Positions 31,653 through 39,947 are shown, counted from the stretch's first letter. The stretch: DNA of 64,000 bases from Herbiconiux solani NBRC 106740 (GCF_001571005.1 NZ_BCST01000005.1:124001-188000); one strand, 5' to 3'. Made by a program: numbers and translations. Notes: generated by a model from the letters alone, not told the origin.

Positions 31653-32601
31653 TCTCGACGGAACCCCCACCCTCGCCGCGACCAGCCCGCTGGTCAAGGG
31701 CGAGATCCGGCCCGGCTGCGCGAAGGTCGACCCGATCGTCATCGCCGACAACGTCACGCGTCAGTTCGGCGGTCTCAAGGCGGTCGACGTCGCCCACCTG
31801 GAGATCCCGCGCGGCCAGATCACCGCGCTGATCGGCCCCAACGGCGCCGGCAAGACCACGATGTTCAACCTGCTCACGGGCTTCGACAAGCCGAACACCG
31901 GAACGTGGGAGTTCGACGGCAAGTCGCTCGCCGGCGTCCCGGCCTTCAAGGTCGCCCGGGCCGGGATGGTGCGTACCTTCCAGCTGACCAAGTCGCTCGG
32001 CCGCCTCTCGGTGCTGCAGAACATGCTGCTCGGCGCGACCGGACAGAAGGGCGAGGGCCTGTTCCGCTCGCTCATCAAGCCCCTCTGGCGCAAGCAGGAG
32101 GAGGAGAACACGGCCCGTGCGGACGACCTCCTCGCCCGCTTCAAGCTCGACGCCAAGCGTGAGGACTACGCGGCGTCGCTCTCGGGCGGCCAGCGGAAGC
32201 TCCTCGAGATGGCCCGGGCCCTGATGTCCAAGCCCGAGCTGATCATGCTCGACGAGCCGATGGCGGGCGTCAACCCGGCCCTCACCCAGTCGCTCCTGGG
32301 GCACATCAAGAACCTCAAGTCCGACGGCACCACGGTGCTGTTCGTCGAGCACGACATGCACATGGTCATGCACATCTCGGACTGGGTGGTCGTGATGGCC
32401 GAGGGCCGCGTCGTGGCCGAGGGCCCGCCCGAGTCGGTCATGAAGGATCCGGCCGTGATCGACGCCTACCTCGGCGCGCACCACGACACCGACCTCGGCG
32501 ACCTGATGGAAGACGGACCGAACCCGGTCATCGAGGCCGAGCGGAAGGCGCACGACGCGCATCCCGAGGCCGACGAGGCCGGCTACGGGGAGGAGAAGTA
32601 G
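31645..32601 (+). CDS. livG: Branched-chain amino acid ABC ATPase LivG
   Basis: 318 residues. Walker A GPNGAGKTT, signature LSGGQRK and Walker B LIMLDEPMAGVNP. The LivG-type BCA_ABC_TP_C tail is present (ESVMKDPAVIDAYLGA), followed by about 35 extra acidic and charged residues. Starts at GTG inside the livM end, so translation is coupled. Forms the ATPase dimer with LivF on the LivHM core. Confidence 0.95.
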   Translation: MSNLDGTPTLAATSPLVKGEIRPGCAKVDPIVIADNVTRQFGGLKAVDVAHLEIPRGQITALIGPNGAGKTTMFNLLTGFDKPNTGTWEFDGKSLAGVPAFKVARAGMVRTFQLTKSLGRLSVLQNMLLGATGQKGEGLFRSLIKPLWRKQEEENTARADDLLARFKLDAKREDYAASLSGGQRKLLEMARALMSKPELIMLDEPMAGVNPALTQSLLGHIKNLKSDGTTVLFVEHDMHMVMHISDWVVVMAEGRVVAEGPPESVMKDPAVIDAYLGAHHDTDLGDLMEDGPNPVIEAERKAHDAHPEADEAGYGEEK

Positions 32602-32603
32602 AC

Positions 32604-33428
32604 ATGAGCGACATCGACCCCAACGAGATGAACGCCGAGACCAACACCCTCGCCGAGGAGACGGCCACCGCGCACACGCTGGCCCCCACCGACCGGGGGG
32701 AAGCGGTGCTGCGCACCGAGAACCTCGTCGGCGGCTACCTGCCGGGCGTGAACATCCTGAACGGCTGCACGATCGAGGCCTTCCCGGGGGAGCTGATCGG
32801 CATCATCGGCCCGAACGGCGCCGGCAAGTCGACGGTTCTGAAGGCGATCTTCGGCCAGATCCGCATCCGGAGCGGCCGCGTCATCCTGAAGGGCGAGGAC
32901 ATCACCGGTCTCCGCGCCAACAAGCTCGTCACCAAGGGTGTCGGCATGGTGCCGCAGAACAACAACGTCTTCCCGAGCCTCACGATCGAGGAGAACCTCG
33001 AGATGGGTCTGTTCCAGAAGCCCTCGATCTTCGCCGAGCGCTTCGACTTCGTCACCACCCTGTTCCCCGAGCTCGGCAAGCGGCGTAAGCAGCGTGCAGG
33101 CTCGCTCTCGGGTGGTGAGCGCCAGATGGTCGCCATGGGCCGTGCGCTCATGATGGAGCCCTCCGTGCTGCTGCTGGACGAGCCCTCCGCGGGCCTGTCC
33201 CCCGTGCGTCAGGACGAGACCTTCATGCGCGTGCACCAGATCAACCGCGCGGGCGTCTCGGTCATCATGGTCGAGCAGAACGCGCGCCGCTGCCTGCAGA
33301 TCTGCGATCGGGCCTACGTGCTCGACCAGGGCCGTGACGCGTACACGGGCACGGGCCGCGAGCTCATGAAGGACCCGAAGGTCATCGAGCTCTACCTCGG
33401 CACCCTGGCGGCCGACCAGGGCCACTAG
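32604..33428 (+). CDS. livF: Branched-chain amino acid ABC ATPase LivF
   Basis: 274 residues. A 35-residue acidic/Thr-rich N-terminal extension precedes the ATPase (GPNGAGKST, LSGGERQ, LLLDEPSAGLSP). It has the LivF ending with DPKVIELYLG. It starts 2 bases after the livG stop and is the last gene of the operon, followed by a strong terminator. Confidence 0.95.
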   Translation: MSDIDPNEMNAETNTLAEETATAHTLAPTDRGEAVLRTENLVGGYLPGVNILNGCTIEAFPGELIGIIGPNGAGKSTVLKAIFGQIRIRSGRVILKGEDITGLRANKLVTKGVGMVPQNNNVFPSLTIEENLEMGLFQKPSIFAERFDFVTTLFPELGKRRKQRAGSLSGGERQMVAMGRALMMEPSVLLLDEPSAGLSPVRQDETFMRVHQINRAGVSVIMVEQNARRCLQICDRAYVLDQGRDAYTGTGRELMKDPKVIELYLGTLAADQGH

Positions 33429-33461
33429 CCTTCCCCTTCCCCCCTCCCCTCTCGGCTGCTC

Positions 33462-33515
33462 GAGCCGTCAGAAAAGGCCCCAAGACTCCGGTCTTGGGGC
33501 CTTTTTCGACGGCTC
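33462..33515 (+). terminator. Strong terminator of livHMGF
   Basis: Perfect 15-base stem AAAAGGCCCCAAGAC / GTCTTGGGGCCTTTT with a TCCG loop and a T5 run, enlarged by an outer GAGCCGTC/GACGGCTC pair. A clear intrinsic terminator; the A run on the other side would also let it act on the minus strand. Confidence 0.93.
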
Positions 33516-33532
33516 GGTGCTCGGGATGCCCC

Positions 33533-33566
33533 GGGACGACAGAAGGCCCGGGACGACAGAAGGCCC
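33533..33566. repeat. 17-base tandem duplication at the binding-protein terminator
   Basis: GGGACGACAGAAGGCCC occurs twice, head to tail and identical (33533-33549 and 33550-33566). Each copy carries the AAGGCCC arm that can pair with the terminator 3' arm at 33583-33593. Confidence 0.85.
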
Positions 33567-33593
33567 GGCACCTCCGAGGAGGGCCGGGCCTTC
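33559..33593 (-). terminator. Terminator of the branched-chain binding-protein gene
   Basis: Perfect 11-base arms GAAGGCCCGGC/GCCGGGCCTTC with a 13-base loop, 19 bases past the stop at 33613. It faces the livHMGF terminator, so the two convergent units are separated by back-to-back hairpins. Confidence 0.8.
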
Positions 33594-33612
33594 GTGCGTG
33601 GTGCGGGCTGGA

Positions 33613-34971
33613 CTAGCCGTTCAGCGAGCCGAACTCGACGTTCAGCGGCGCGTAGGTGTTGTCCTGGCCGTACTGGTAGATACCGATGTAGGCCTCGGTC
33701 GGGTCACCGTTCTCGTCGAACGTGATGGGGCCCGAGATGCCGTCGTAGTCGATGTCGGTACCGGCGGCCAGCAGGTCGGCGCACTCGGAGAAGCTGGTGC
33801 ACTTGGTGCCACCCTCCGAGACGGTCTGCATGTTGGCCTGGATGGCCGGGCCGGTCGCGGAGCCACCGGCGATGGCCGCGAGAGCCATCAGGTTGACCGC
33901 GTCGTAGGACTCGGCTGCGTAGCTGAAGTCCTTCAGGTCCGGGTTCACACCGAGCAGCTTGGCCTTGAACGAGTCGTCGGCCAGAACGCCGGGCAGCGTG
34001 CCCTTGGCGCAGTTCAGCACACCCTTGTCGAAGTCTGCCGAGTAGTCGGCGAGGTTGCCGTCCACGAAGTAGACCTTGCTGCCGTCGAAGCCCTTGGTTC
34101 CGACGAGCTCGGGGATGATGACCTTGGTCTGGTCGAACGCGATCAGGGCGATCGCGTCGGGGTCGGCGGCCAGAACGGAGTCGATCTGAGCGCTGAACTG
34201 GCTGTCGCCCTCGTTGAACGCCTCAGCGGCGACGACGGTGCCACCGGCAGCCTCGACGGCCGTGGTGACGTTCGACTCGAGGCCGGAGCCGTACGCGTCG
34301 TTCAGGTAGATGATGCCGACGTTGGTGTTGCCGTCGCCGACCATCAGGTTGCCGAGCACGCGGCCCTGCAGCACGTCGGACGGAGCGGTACGGAAGTAGT
34401 ACCCGCCGTCGGCGTAGGTCGAGAAGTCGGGCGAGGTGTTGGCGGGCGACACCTGGACGACCTGGGCACCGGTGACCTGGTCGATGAAGGTGAACGAGAC
34501 ACCGGACGACGCGGCGCCGACGATGCCGGACACGCCCTGGCTGAGCAGGTCGGTCGCGGACTGGGTCGCGATGTCGGTCGTGGTGTCACCGGAGTCGCGG
34601 TGGATGACCTCGGCGTTGCCACCCAGGACGCCCGACTGCGACGCGTTGATCTCGTCGATGGCGAGGTCGACACCAGCGATCTCGGGCGGGCCGAGGTAGG
34701 CGAGGCTACCGGTGGTCGGGAGGATCGAACCGATCTTCAGCGTGGTGGCACGGCTCTGCGCCGCCTCGGGGGCGACCGCCGTGATGTCTGCCGCTGCGGT
34801 CGCTGCGTCGGGGCCGCAGCTCGCTGCTGCCGCGGTGGTCTCTCCGCCGTCGGTGCTCGGCGTGGACGCGCACGAGGCCAGCAGCAGAGCCGTGGCGCTG
34901 AACGCGGCTACGCCGGCAACGATCGAGAGGGGCTTCGAGCGCGAGGCCTTGGCCTTCGCAAATACGCTCAT
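33613..34971 (-). CDS. Branched-chain amino acid ABC substrate-binding lipoprotein
   Basis: 452 residues from ATG 34971 (AAGGAG upstream). The signal peptide ends in a lipobox (LLLASC, Cys34), then a Thr/Ala-rich linker and a type I periplasmic-binding fold of two lobes (about 75-450: LKIGSILPTTGSLAYLGPPEIAGVDLAIDEIN). A Cys pair (KCTSFSEC) near the C-terminus probably forms a disulphide. It is the extracytoplasmic receptor for LivHMGF, although it is transcribed convergently from it and under separate control. Ligand class is by family. Confidence 0.93.
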   Translation of the reverse strand: MSVFAKAKASRSKPLSIVAGVAAFSATALLLASCASTPSTDGGETTAAAASCGPDAATAAADITAVAPEAAQSRATTLKIGSILPTTGSLAYLGPPEIAGVDLAIDEINASQSGVLGGNAEVIHRDSGDTTTDIATQSATDLLSQGVSGIVGAASSGVSFTFIDQVTGAQVVQVSPANTSPDFSTYADGGYYFRTAPSDVLQGRVLGNLMVGDGNTNVGIIYLNDAYGSGLESNVTTAVEAAGGTVVAAEAFNEGDSQFSAQIDSVLAADPDAIALIAFDQTKVIIPELVGTKGFDGSKVYFVDGNLADYSADFDKGVLNCAKGTLPGVLADDSFKAKLLGVNPDLKDFSYAAESYDAVNLMALAAIAGGSATGPAIQANMQTVSEGGTKCTSFSECADLLAAGTDIDYDGISGPITFDENGDPTEAYIGIYQYGQDNTYAPLNVEFGSLNG

Positions 34972-35068
34972 GGTGCTCCTTATGTGAATGTGTGCAGTTT
35001 CTCGGCAGACTCGAAGAATCGGCCGTGGAATCACGCTATGCGGTGATTGACGCGGGAACAATACGCTG

Positions 35069-35113
35069 GTGTTACAGCCGTGTAACACGGGCCAATCGTT
35101 ACCTCGCGGTGAC
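35069..35113 (-). promoter_or_regulatory. Candidate GlnR-type boxes upstream of the binding-protein gene
   Basis: Perfect inverted repeat GTGTTACA-GCCG-TGTAACAC (35069-35088). Its core is GTTAC-N6-GTAAC, and a second element, GTTAC-N6-GTGAC, lies at 35098-35113. Both satisfy the AC-N9-AC spacing reported for actinobacterial GlnR sites. They lie about 100-140 bases upstream of the binding-protein ATG and just upstream of a weak TTGTTC-N17-TAGCGT promoter (minus strand), where an activator would sit. Confidence 0.45.
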
Positions 35114-35157
35114 CTTGCGCGGGGCCGTGCCGCCCCGTCCGGGGGTCACGGACCTGT

Positions 35158-36000
35158 TCAGCCAGTGATCCCGATCGGCATGAGCGAGCCGGGCGCGGTG
35201 CTCGCGGGAGCCAGGGCGAGCGCCCCGGTGACCCCGGTGTAGCGGATGCCGGTGCCGGAGCCCACGGCATCCAGGCACGCGCCGTAGCTCGAGCAGGTCA
35301 CGGCTCCTCCGGTGACCGCGGGCAGGAACCGCGCGATCGAGGTCGCCCCGTCGTCGCCCGCGAGCACGGCGGCCAGCGCGATCATGACCGTGGCGTCGTA
35401 GCTCTCCGCACCGAAACGGGTGTCGGAGAGGCTCGGGTCGGCGGTGCGGAGCCGGGCCGCGAATGCGTCGTCGATCGGCTCGGGGTCGGCGACCGCGCTC
35501 ATGCCGGCCACCCCCGCCGTCTTCGCCGCGGCGTCGGCGGCGACCACGACGTCCTGGCTGTTCGGCCCGACGAGGGCGTCGACGCGCCCGGCGAAGGCGG
35601 CGATCGTCTCGGCCGCGCGAGTGCTTGCAGCATCCCCCGCATCGCCGTGCAGCACGACGACGGTCCTGCCGTTGAAACCGCCTGCCGCGTCGATGTCGCG
35701 TGCCGCCAGCTCGACGCCGGCGAGCTCGGCCGCACCGAGCACGGCGTTGCCGCCGCTGAGAGGAACGACGGCGCCGATGACGAGGGTCCCGTCCCCGGTG
35801 GGGATGGGCTGCGCCATGCTCGCGACCGGATTCGGCGCGACCGTGCCCGACGGGGCCGCGGTGGCGAAGCATCCGGTCAGCCCGAGAGCGATGCCGAGGG
35901 CGGCGACGCCGGCCAGCACGGCCGGGAGCACGCGGGGGCGTGCGGGGCTGCCGATACCTGCGGGGCGGGGCGTGGCCGCTGGCTGATCGCTCTGTCTCAT
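35158..36000 (-). CDS. Shortened paralogue of the branched-chain binding lipoprotein
   Basis: 280 residues with a signal peptide and lipobox (GLTGC, Cys44). Residues 72-168 match the first lobe of the neighbouring binding protein (LVIGAVVPLSGGNAVLGAAE). Residues 175-265 match its C-terminal part (DDAFAARLRTADPS, FGAESYDATVMIALAA, TCSSYGAC). The roughly 160 residues between, most of lobe two, are absent. The frame is open and codon use normal, so this is not obviously a pseudogene. It may bind ligand differently, act as a sensor, or be a decaying duplicate. Confidence 0.78.
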   Translation of the reverse strand: MRQSDQPAATPRPAGIGSPARPRVLPAVLAGVAALGIALGLTGCFATAAPSGTVAPNPVASMAQPIPTGDGTLVIGAVVPLSGGNAVLGAAELAGVELAARDIDAAGGFNGRTVVVLHGDAGDAASTRAAETIAAFAGRVDALVGPNSQDVVVAADAAAKTAGVAGMSAVADPEPIDDAFAARLRTADPSLSDTRFGAESYDATVMIALAAVLAGDDGATSIARFLPAVTGGAVTCSSYGACLDAVGSGTGIRYTGVTGALALAPASTAPGSLMPIGITG

Positions 36001-36034
36001 GCTCCCAGCACCCTACCTGTCGCCCGAGCGGTTC

Positions 36035-37000
36035 TCAGAGCGCCTCGACGGGCGTGCCGCGCGCCGTGCGCGACGCCCGCACCATGTCGACGGCGAGGAT
36101 GACCACGGCCACCCAGACGATCGCGAAGCCGGCCCAGCGCTCGGGCGGCATGTCCTCGTGCAGCACGAAGACGCCCAGCGCGAACTGCAGGATGGGGGCG
36201 ACGAACTGCACCAGGCCCACCCAGACCAGCGGCAGCCGCCGGGTCGCCGAGGCGAACATCAGCAACGGCACGGCCGTGACCACGCCGAGCAGGACCATCC
36301 CCGTCGTGTGCCAGCCGTTGACGGTGCCGAAGACCAGGCCGCCCTGACTGCCCACCACGACCAGCAGCACGATGGCGAGCGGGGTGAGCCACGCGGTCTC
36401 GAGCGTCAAGCCGCTGACCGCATCCACGCGCGGGCCGACGTGCTTCTTGACCAGGCCGTAGGTGCCGAACGAGAAGGCGAGGATGAGCGCGATCCACGGC
36501 ACGGTGCCGTGCCCGAACGCGAGCACGAGCACGGCGAGGGCCGCGACGCCGATCGCGACCCACTGCATCCGGCGCAGCTTCTCGCGGAGCACGAGGACCC
36601 CTAGCAGCACCGTGACGATCGGGTTGATGAAGTAGCCGAGCGAGGCCTCGACGACCTGCCCGCTCAGCGTGCCGAGGATGTAGGTCTGCCAGTTGACGTA
36701 GATGAGGATGCCGGCGAGCCCCATGAACAGCAGCAGCTTCGGCTGACGGGCGATCGCGAGGAAGGGGCCCCAGCCGCGCGTCACGGTGAGGAGCACCGCA
36801 CAGAACACGAGCGAGAAGACGATGCGCCAGGCGACGATCTCGAAGGCGCCGGCCGGCTGCATGAGCAGGAAGTAGACCGGCAGCACGCCCCAGAGCACGT
36901 AGGCCCCGACGGCGTTGACGAGACCCGTGCGGAAACGCTCGGAATCGGAGCCGCGGATGGTCAGGCCGGCGGGCGGCGAAGGGGGTGCTGGCGGTGTCAC
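36035..37000 (-). CDS. rarD: EamA family transporter RarD
   Basis: 321 residues with ten predicted helices in two EamA-like repeats. The RarD pattern is clear: GAYVLWGVLPVYFLL, EIVAWRIVFSL, NWQTYILGTLSGQVVEASLGYFINPIVTVLLG, and LQFALGVFVLHEDMPPERW in the second half. RarD was named from chloramphenicol sensitivity in E. coli; the physiological substrate is uncertain. The gene follows groES on the same strand after a terminator. Confidence 0.92.
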   Translation of the reverse strand: MTPPAPPSPPAGLTIRGSDSERFRTGLVNAVGAYVLWGVLPVYFLLMQPAGAFEIVAWRIVFSLVFCAVLLTVTRGWGPFLAIARQPKLLLFMGLAGILIYVNWQTYILGTLSGQVVEASLGYFINPIVTVLLGVLVLREKLRRMQWVAIGVAALAVLVLAFGHGTVPWIALILAFSFGTYGLVKKHVGPRVDAVSGLTLETAWLTPLAIVLLVVVGSQGGLVFGTVNGWHTTGMVLLGVVTAVPLLMFASATRRLPLVWVGLVQFVAPILQFALGVFVLHEDMPPERWAGFAIVWVAVVILAVDMVRASRTARGTPVEAL

Positions 37001-37074
37001 CGCGCCACTCTACCCCCGCGTGCGCAGGTCGGCCGCCCTACGGGAGCCCCTCGGCTGCCCTGTCTGGAACGCAC

Positions 37075-37106
37075 AGAACCCGGGCGGCCGAAGCCACCCG
37101 GGTTCT
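37075..37106 (-). terminator. Terminator downstream of groES
   Basis: Perfect 10-base arms AGAACCCGGG/CCCGGGTTCT with a 12-base loop, 17 bases beyond the groES stop. It isolates groES from rarD. Confidence 0.82.
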
Positions 37107-37123
37107 CTGTAGAAGGACTGCGA

Positions 37124-37420
37124 CTAGCGGACGACGACCGCGAGCACGTCGCGGGCGGAGAGCACCAGGAAGTCTTCTCCGGCGTACTTCACCTCGGTTC
37201 CGCCGTACTTGGAGTAGATGACCTTGTCGCCGACTGCGACGTCGAGCGGAACGCGGTTGCCGTTGTCGTCGATGCGGCCGGGGCCGACGGCGACGACTTC
37301 ACCCTCCTGGGGCTTCTCCTTGGCGGTGTCAGGGATGACGAGACCGGAAGCAGTGGTCTGCTCAGCTTCGACCTGCTTGATGACGATGCGATCCTCGAGC
37401 GGCTTGATGGAGACCGACAC
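37124..37420 (-). CDS. groES: Co-chaperonin GroES
   Basis: 98-residue 10-kDa chaperonin cap. Starts at GTG 37420 ([20 protein letters not shown]) with GAGG upstream; the longer in-frame MSLRKKRST start is rejected. The mobile loop ([12 protein letters not shown]), the [11 protein letters not shown] strand and [19 protein letters not shown] are all present. It is monocistronic with its own terminator and two CIRCE elements. groEL is not in the window. Confidence 0.97.
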   Translation of the reverse strand: MSVSIKPLEDRIVIKQVEAEQTTASGLVIPDTAKEKPQEGEVVAVGPGRIDDNGNRVPLDVAVGDKVIYSKYGGTEVKYAGEDFLVLSARDVLAVVVR

Positions 37421-37456
37421 GGTTGACCTCTTCTTTCTCAGTGACAAAACGTCTAG

Positions 37457-37483
37457 TTAGCACACTCACTGCGAGAGTGCTAA
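37457..37483 (-). promoter_or_regulatory. CIRCE operator (HrcA site) 1 of groES
   Basis: TTAGCACAC-N9-GAGTGCTAA: one mismatch to the CIRCE consensus TTAGCACTC-N9-GAGTGCTAA, 37 bases upstream of the groES start. It lies just downstream of a TTGCGC-N18-TAAACT promoter (37517-37488, minus strand), so bound HrcA would cover the transcription start. Confidence 0.9.
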
Positions 37484-37502
37484 GTCGAGTTTAGAGGCAC
37501 CG

Positions 37503-37529
37503 CTGGCACTCGCGCAACGTGAGTGCCAA
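37503..37529 (-). promoter_or_regulatory. Second CIRCE-like operator of groES
   Basis: CTGGCACTC-N9-GAGTGCCAA, a perfect GGCACTC/GAGTGCC core with the correct 9-base spacer, 20 bases upstream of the first element. It overlaps the proposed -35 box. Confidence 0.75.
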
Positions 37530-37587
37530 GGGATTGCCAGGCGATCCCACGGCGTCGTAGGCCGCCTCCCCTTGGTACGGTTGCCGG

Positions 37588-38778
37588 ATGGATGCCGCAG
37601 AGCTCTCGACGCTGCTCACCCCCGAGGGGCTCCGGCTTCTGGACTCGCTTCCGCCTTACTCCTCGACCGGCGCGGTCGCGCAGGTCGCGTCCCTCCGGAA
37701 GGCCGGGCACTCCCCCGAGCTCGTCGCCGCGGTGCTCACGCAGTCGCGGTTGCGCGAGAAGGCGACGGCGAAGTTCGGAGCGTTCGCCGACCGGCTGCTG
37801 TACACGCAGGCGGGCCTCGAGCAGGCCACCCGACTGAAGGTCGCCGCCGGTCACGCGGGCCGCTTCCGCTCGGCCGGGGTCGCCCGGGTCGCCGACCTGG
37901 GCTGCGGCATCGGAGCCGACGCCCTCGCCCTGGTCGCCCTCGAGATCCCGGTTCTCGCGGTGGAGCGGGACGAGGTCACCGCCGCGATCGCGAGCTACAA
38001 CCTCGCCGGATTCCCCGAGGCCGAGGTGGTCCACGCCTCGGCCGAGGACGTCGACCTCGACGGGGTGGACGCGGTCTACCTGGATCCCGCCCGTCGTACC
38101 GCGGGCACGACCGAGACCACCCGGCTGGCCCGGGAGGAGGACTACTCCCCCTCGATCGACTTCGCCTTCGGCCTCGCCGAGCGTTTCCCCACGGGGATCA
38201 AGCTCGGCCCGGGCTTCGACCGGTCGCTGATCCCGGCGACGGCGGAGGCACAGTGGGTCTCGGTCGACGGGCAGCTGGTCGAGATGGGCCTGTGGTTCGG
38301 CGCGGTCGCACGGCCGGGCATCCATCGGGCCGCCCTCGTGCTGAGCGGCGCCGGGGCCGACGAGCTGACGGCAGCTGGCGACAGCGCCGATGCCGAGGTG
38401 CGCCCGCTCGGCGACTACGTCTACGAGCCCGACGGTGCCGTCATCCGCGCCCGCCTGATCGGAGACCTGGCCGAGCGGCTCGGAGCCGGGATGCTGTCAG
38501 CCGGCATCGCCTACCTGACCGCCGACGAAGCCGTGCCGACCCCGTTCGCGACCGCCTTCCGCGTGCTCGAGCGCCTGCCGGCCGGCGAGGCCGCCCTCAA
38601 ACGGGCCCTCCGGGAGCGGCGGATCGGGACGCTGGAGATCAAGAAGCGCGGGATCGACGTCGATCCGGCCGCCCTGCGGAAGCGGCTGGCGCTCAAGGGC
38701 GACCGCTCGGCCACGCTCATCCTGACGCGGGTCGACGGCGGGCACGAAGCCCTGCTCGCAGAGCGCGTCGCGGGCTGA
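37588..38778 (+). CDS. Class I SAM-dependent methyltransferase with THUMP-like domain
   Basis: 396 residues. An N-terminal helical domain (1-95) precedes a Rossmann methyltransferase with motif I VADLGCGIGADALAL, an acidic strand (AVERDEVT) and motif IV YLDPARRTAG. The C-terminal ~130 residues resemble the THUMP-like domain found in this actinobacterial family. An RNA substrate is suggested by that domain and by a DPARR catalytic motif, but no substrate is known. The gene stands alone on the plus strand, divergent from groES. Confidence 0.82.
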   Translation: MDAAELSTLLTPEGLRLLDSLPPYSSTGAVAQVASLRKAGHSPELVAAVLTQSRLREKATAKFGAFADRLLYTQAGLEQATRLKVAAGHAGRFRSAGVARVADLGCGIGADALALVALEIPVLAVERDEVTAAIASYNLAGFPEAEVVHASAEDVDLDGVDAVYLDPARRTAGTTETTRLAREEDYSPSIDFAFGLAERFPTGIKLGPGFDRSLIPATAEAQWVSVDGQLVEMGLWFGAVARPGIHRAALVLSGAGADELTAAGDSADAEVRPLGDYVYEPDGAVIRARLIGDLAERLGAGMLSAGIAYLTADEAVPTPFATAFRVLERLPAGEAALKRALRERRIGTLEIKKRGIDVDPAALRKRLALKGDRSATLILTRVDGGHEALLAERVAG

Positions 38779-38810
38779 TCCCCCTAGGCCGACGGCCCGA
38801 GCCGACGGCG

Positions 38811-38830
38811 CTGGCCGGGGCCGCGGCCAG
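38811..38830. terminator. Hairpin between convergent methyltransferase and DUF4190 genes
   Basis: Perfect 7-base arms CTGGCCG/CGGCCAG with a 6-base loop in the 79-base gap between two converging genes. Confidence 0.5.
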
Positions 38831-38857
38831 GGCTGAGGCAGGGGCCGCCCAAAACCG

Positions 38858-39550
38858 TCAGTTGTAGTAGGCGGATCCCGTGCTAGCCGCGGCGATGAAG
38901 ACGAAGATCACGATGAAGTAGCCGATCACGAAGAGCACGGCGAGGCCGGTGAACACGTACGACAGGATGAGACCGGCCTTCGCCAGCCCCCGGCCCGACT
39001 CGCCCGTGCGGTCGATCTGCTTCAGCGCGATGTGCCCGGTGACGATGCCAGCGACCGAGAAGACGAAGGCGAGCACGATCGTGATGATCGCCAGGGTGTT
39101 GGTCGGCGGCTGCGCCGGCACCTGGGAGTAGCCGTAGTACGCCTGCTGGTTCGGCGCCTGCGGAGGCTGAGGCGGTTGGACCGCCTGGTACCCGGGCTGG
39201 TAGCTCGGGGGCTGGTAGCTGCCGGGCTGCTGGCCCGGGGCCTGGTAGCCGCCGGACGGCTGGCCGCCCGGCTGGCCCTGCTGGCCGTACGGCGACTGGC
39301 CGCCCTGCTGGCCCTGAGCCTGGTAGCCGCCCGGCTGCTGGCCGTAGCCACCGGGTGCGGGCGGGGTCTGGTAGCCGCCGGTGGGCGGAGCCTGGAAGCT
39401 CGGAGCGGCGGGAGGGGCCGACGGCGCCGGCGGCGGGGTCGAGGGCTGGGGCACCGAGGGCGGAGGCGTGTAGGAGGGCGCCGGGGGTGCCGGCGGGGCG
39501 GGAGGGGCCGTGGGCTCCTCGGCCGGGGTGGAGTTGTCGGTGTCGCTCAC
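38858..39550 (-). CDS. DUF4190 membrane protein with disordered Gln/Pro/Gly head
   Basis: 230 residues. Residues 1-140 are low-complexity, rich in Pro, Gln, Gly and Tyr (QPGGYQ, GQQPGSYQPP), followed by two membrane helices of the DUF4190 type separated by ALKQIDRTGESGRGLAKAG. This arrangement occurs widely in actinobacterial membrane proteins without known function. GTG start at 39550. The next gene upstream is a short paralogue. Confidence 0.78.
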   Translation of the reverse strand: MSDTDNSTPAEEPTAPPAPPAPPAPSYTPPPSVPQPSTPPPAPSAPPAAPSFQAPPTGGYQTPPAPGGYGQQPGGYQAQGQQGGQSPYGQQGQPGGQPSGGYQAPGQQPGSYQPPSYQPGYQAVQPPQPPQAPNQQAYYGYSQVPAQPPTNTLAIITIVLAFVFSVAGIVTGHIALKQIDRTGESGRGLAKAGLILSYVFTGLAVLFVIGYFIVIFVFIAAASTGSAYYN

Positions 39551-39656
39551 GGGAACGCCCTTCTCTCGGGTACTGGCTCTCGGGGGTGTGGCTCGTTAAC
39601 AGAGTAGGCGCAGGCGGCCCGGTGCCGAAGGCACTCGGGCCACCCGCGCCGGCGAC

Positions 39657-39947
39657 TCAGTAGGTCGTGGTCGTGTAGCTCATGGTCGACGCGGTCGCGA
39701 CGAGCACGATGACGACGATCAGCCAGATCACGAACGTGACGGCGCCGATGATGATGCCGGCGAGTGCGAGGCCGCGGCCGGCCTCGCCCGTCTTCTTGAT
39801 CTGGTTCAGCGCGATGATGCCGAGGATGATCGCGATGACGTTGAAGCTCAGGATCGAGAGCACGAGCGAGACGATCGCGAGGACGTTCGTCTTGCGCGCG
39901 ACCGGTGCTCCGGCGGGTGCCGAGTAGGCAGGGGTTTGTTCGGTCAC
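39657..39947 (-). CDS. Short DUF4190 membrane protein
   Basis: 96 residues, GTG start at 39947. Two membrane helices surround IALNQIKKTGEAGRGLALAGIIIG, closely similar to the neighbouring DUF4190 protein, with only a 20-residue polar head and a Thr/Tyr tail. Probably a duplicate of the longer gene 107 bases downstream. Function unknown. Confidence 0.8.
   Translation of the reverse strand: MTEQTPAYSAPAGAPVARKTNVLAIVSLVLSILSFNVIAIILGIIALNQIKKTGEAGRGLALAGIIIGAVTFVIWLIVVIVLVATASTMSYTTTTY

Noticed and set aside
33533-33566. Tandem 17-base copies considered as the start of a CRISPR array
   Set aside because: Only two units without spacers and no cas genes; they are part of a terminator.
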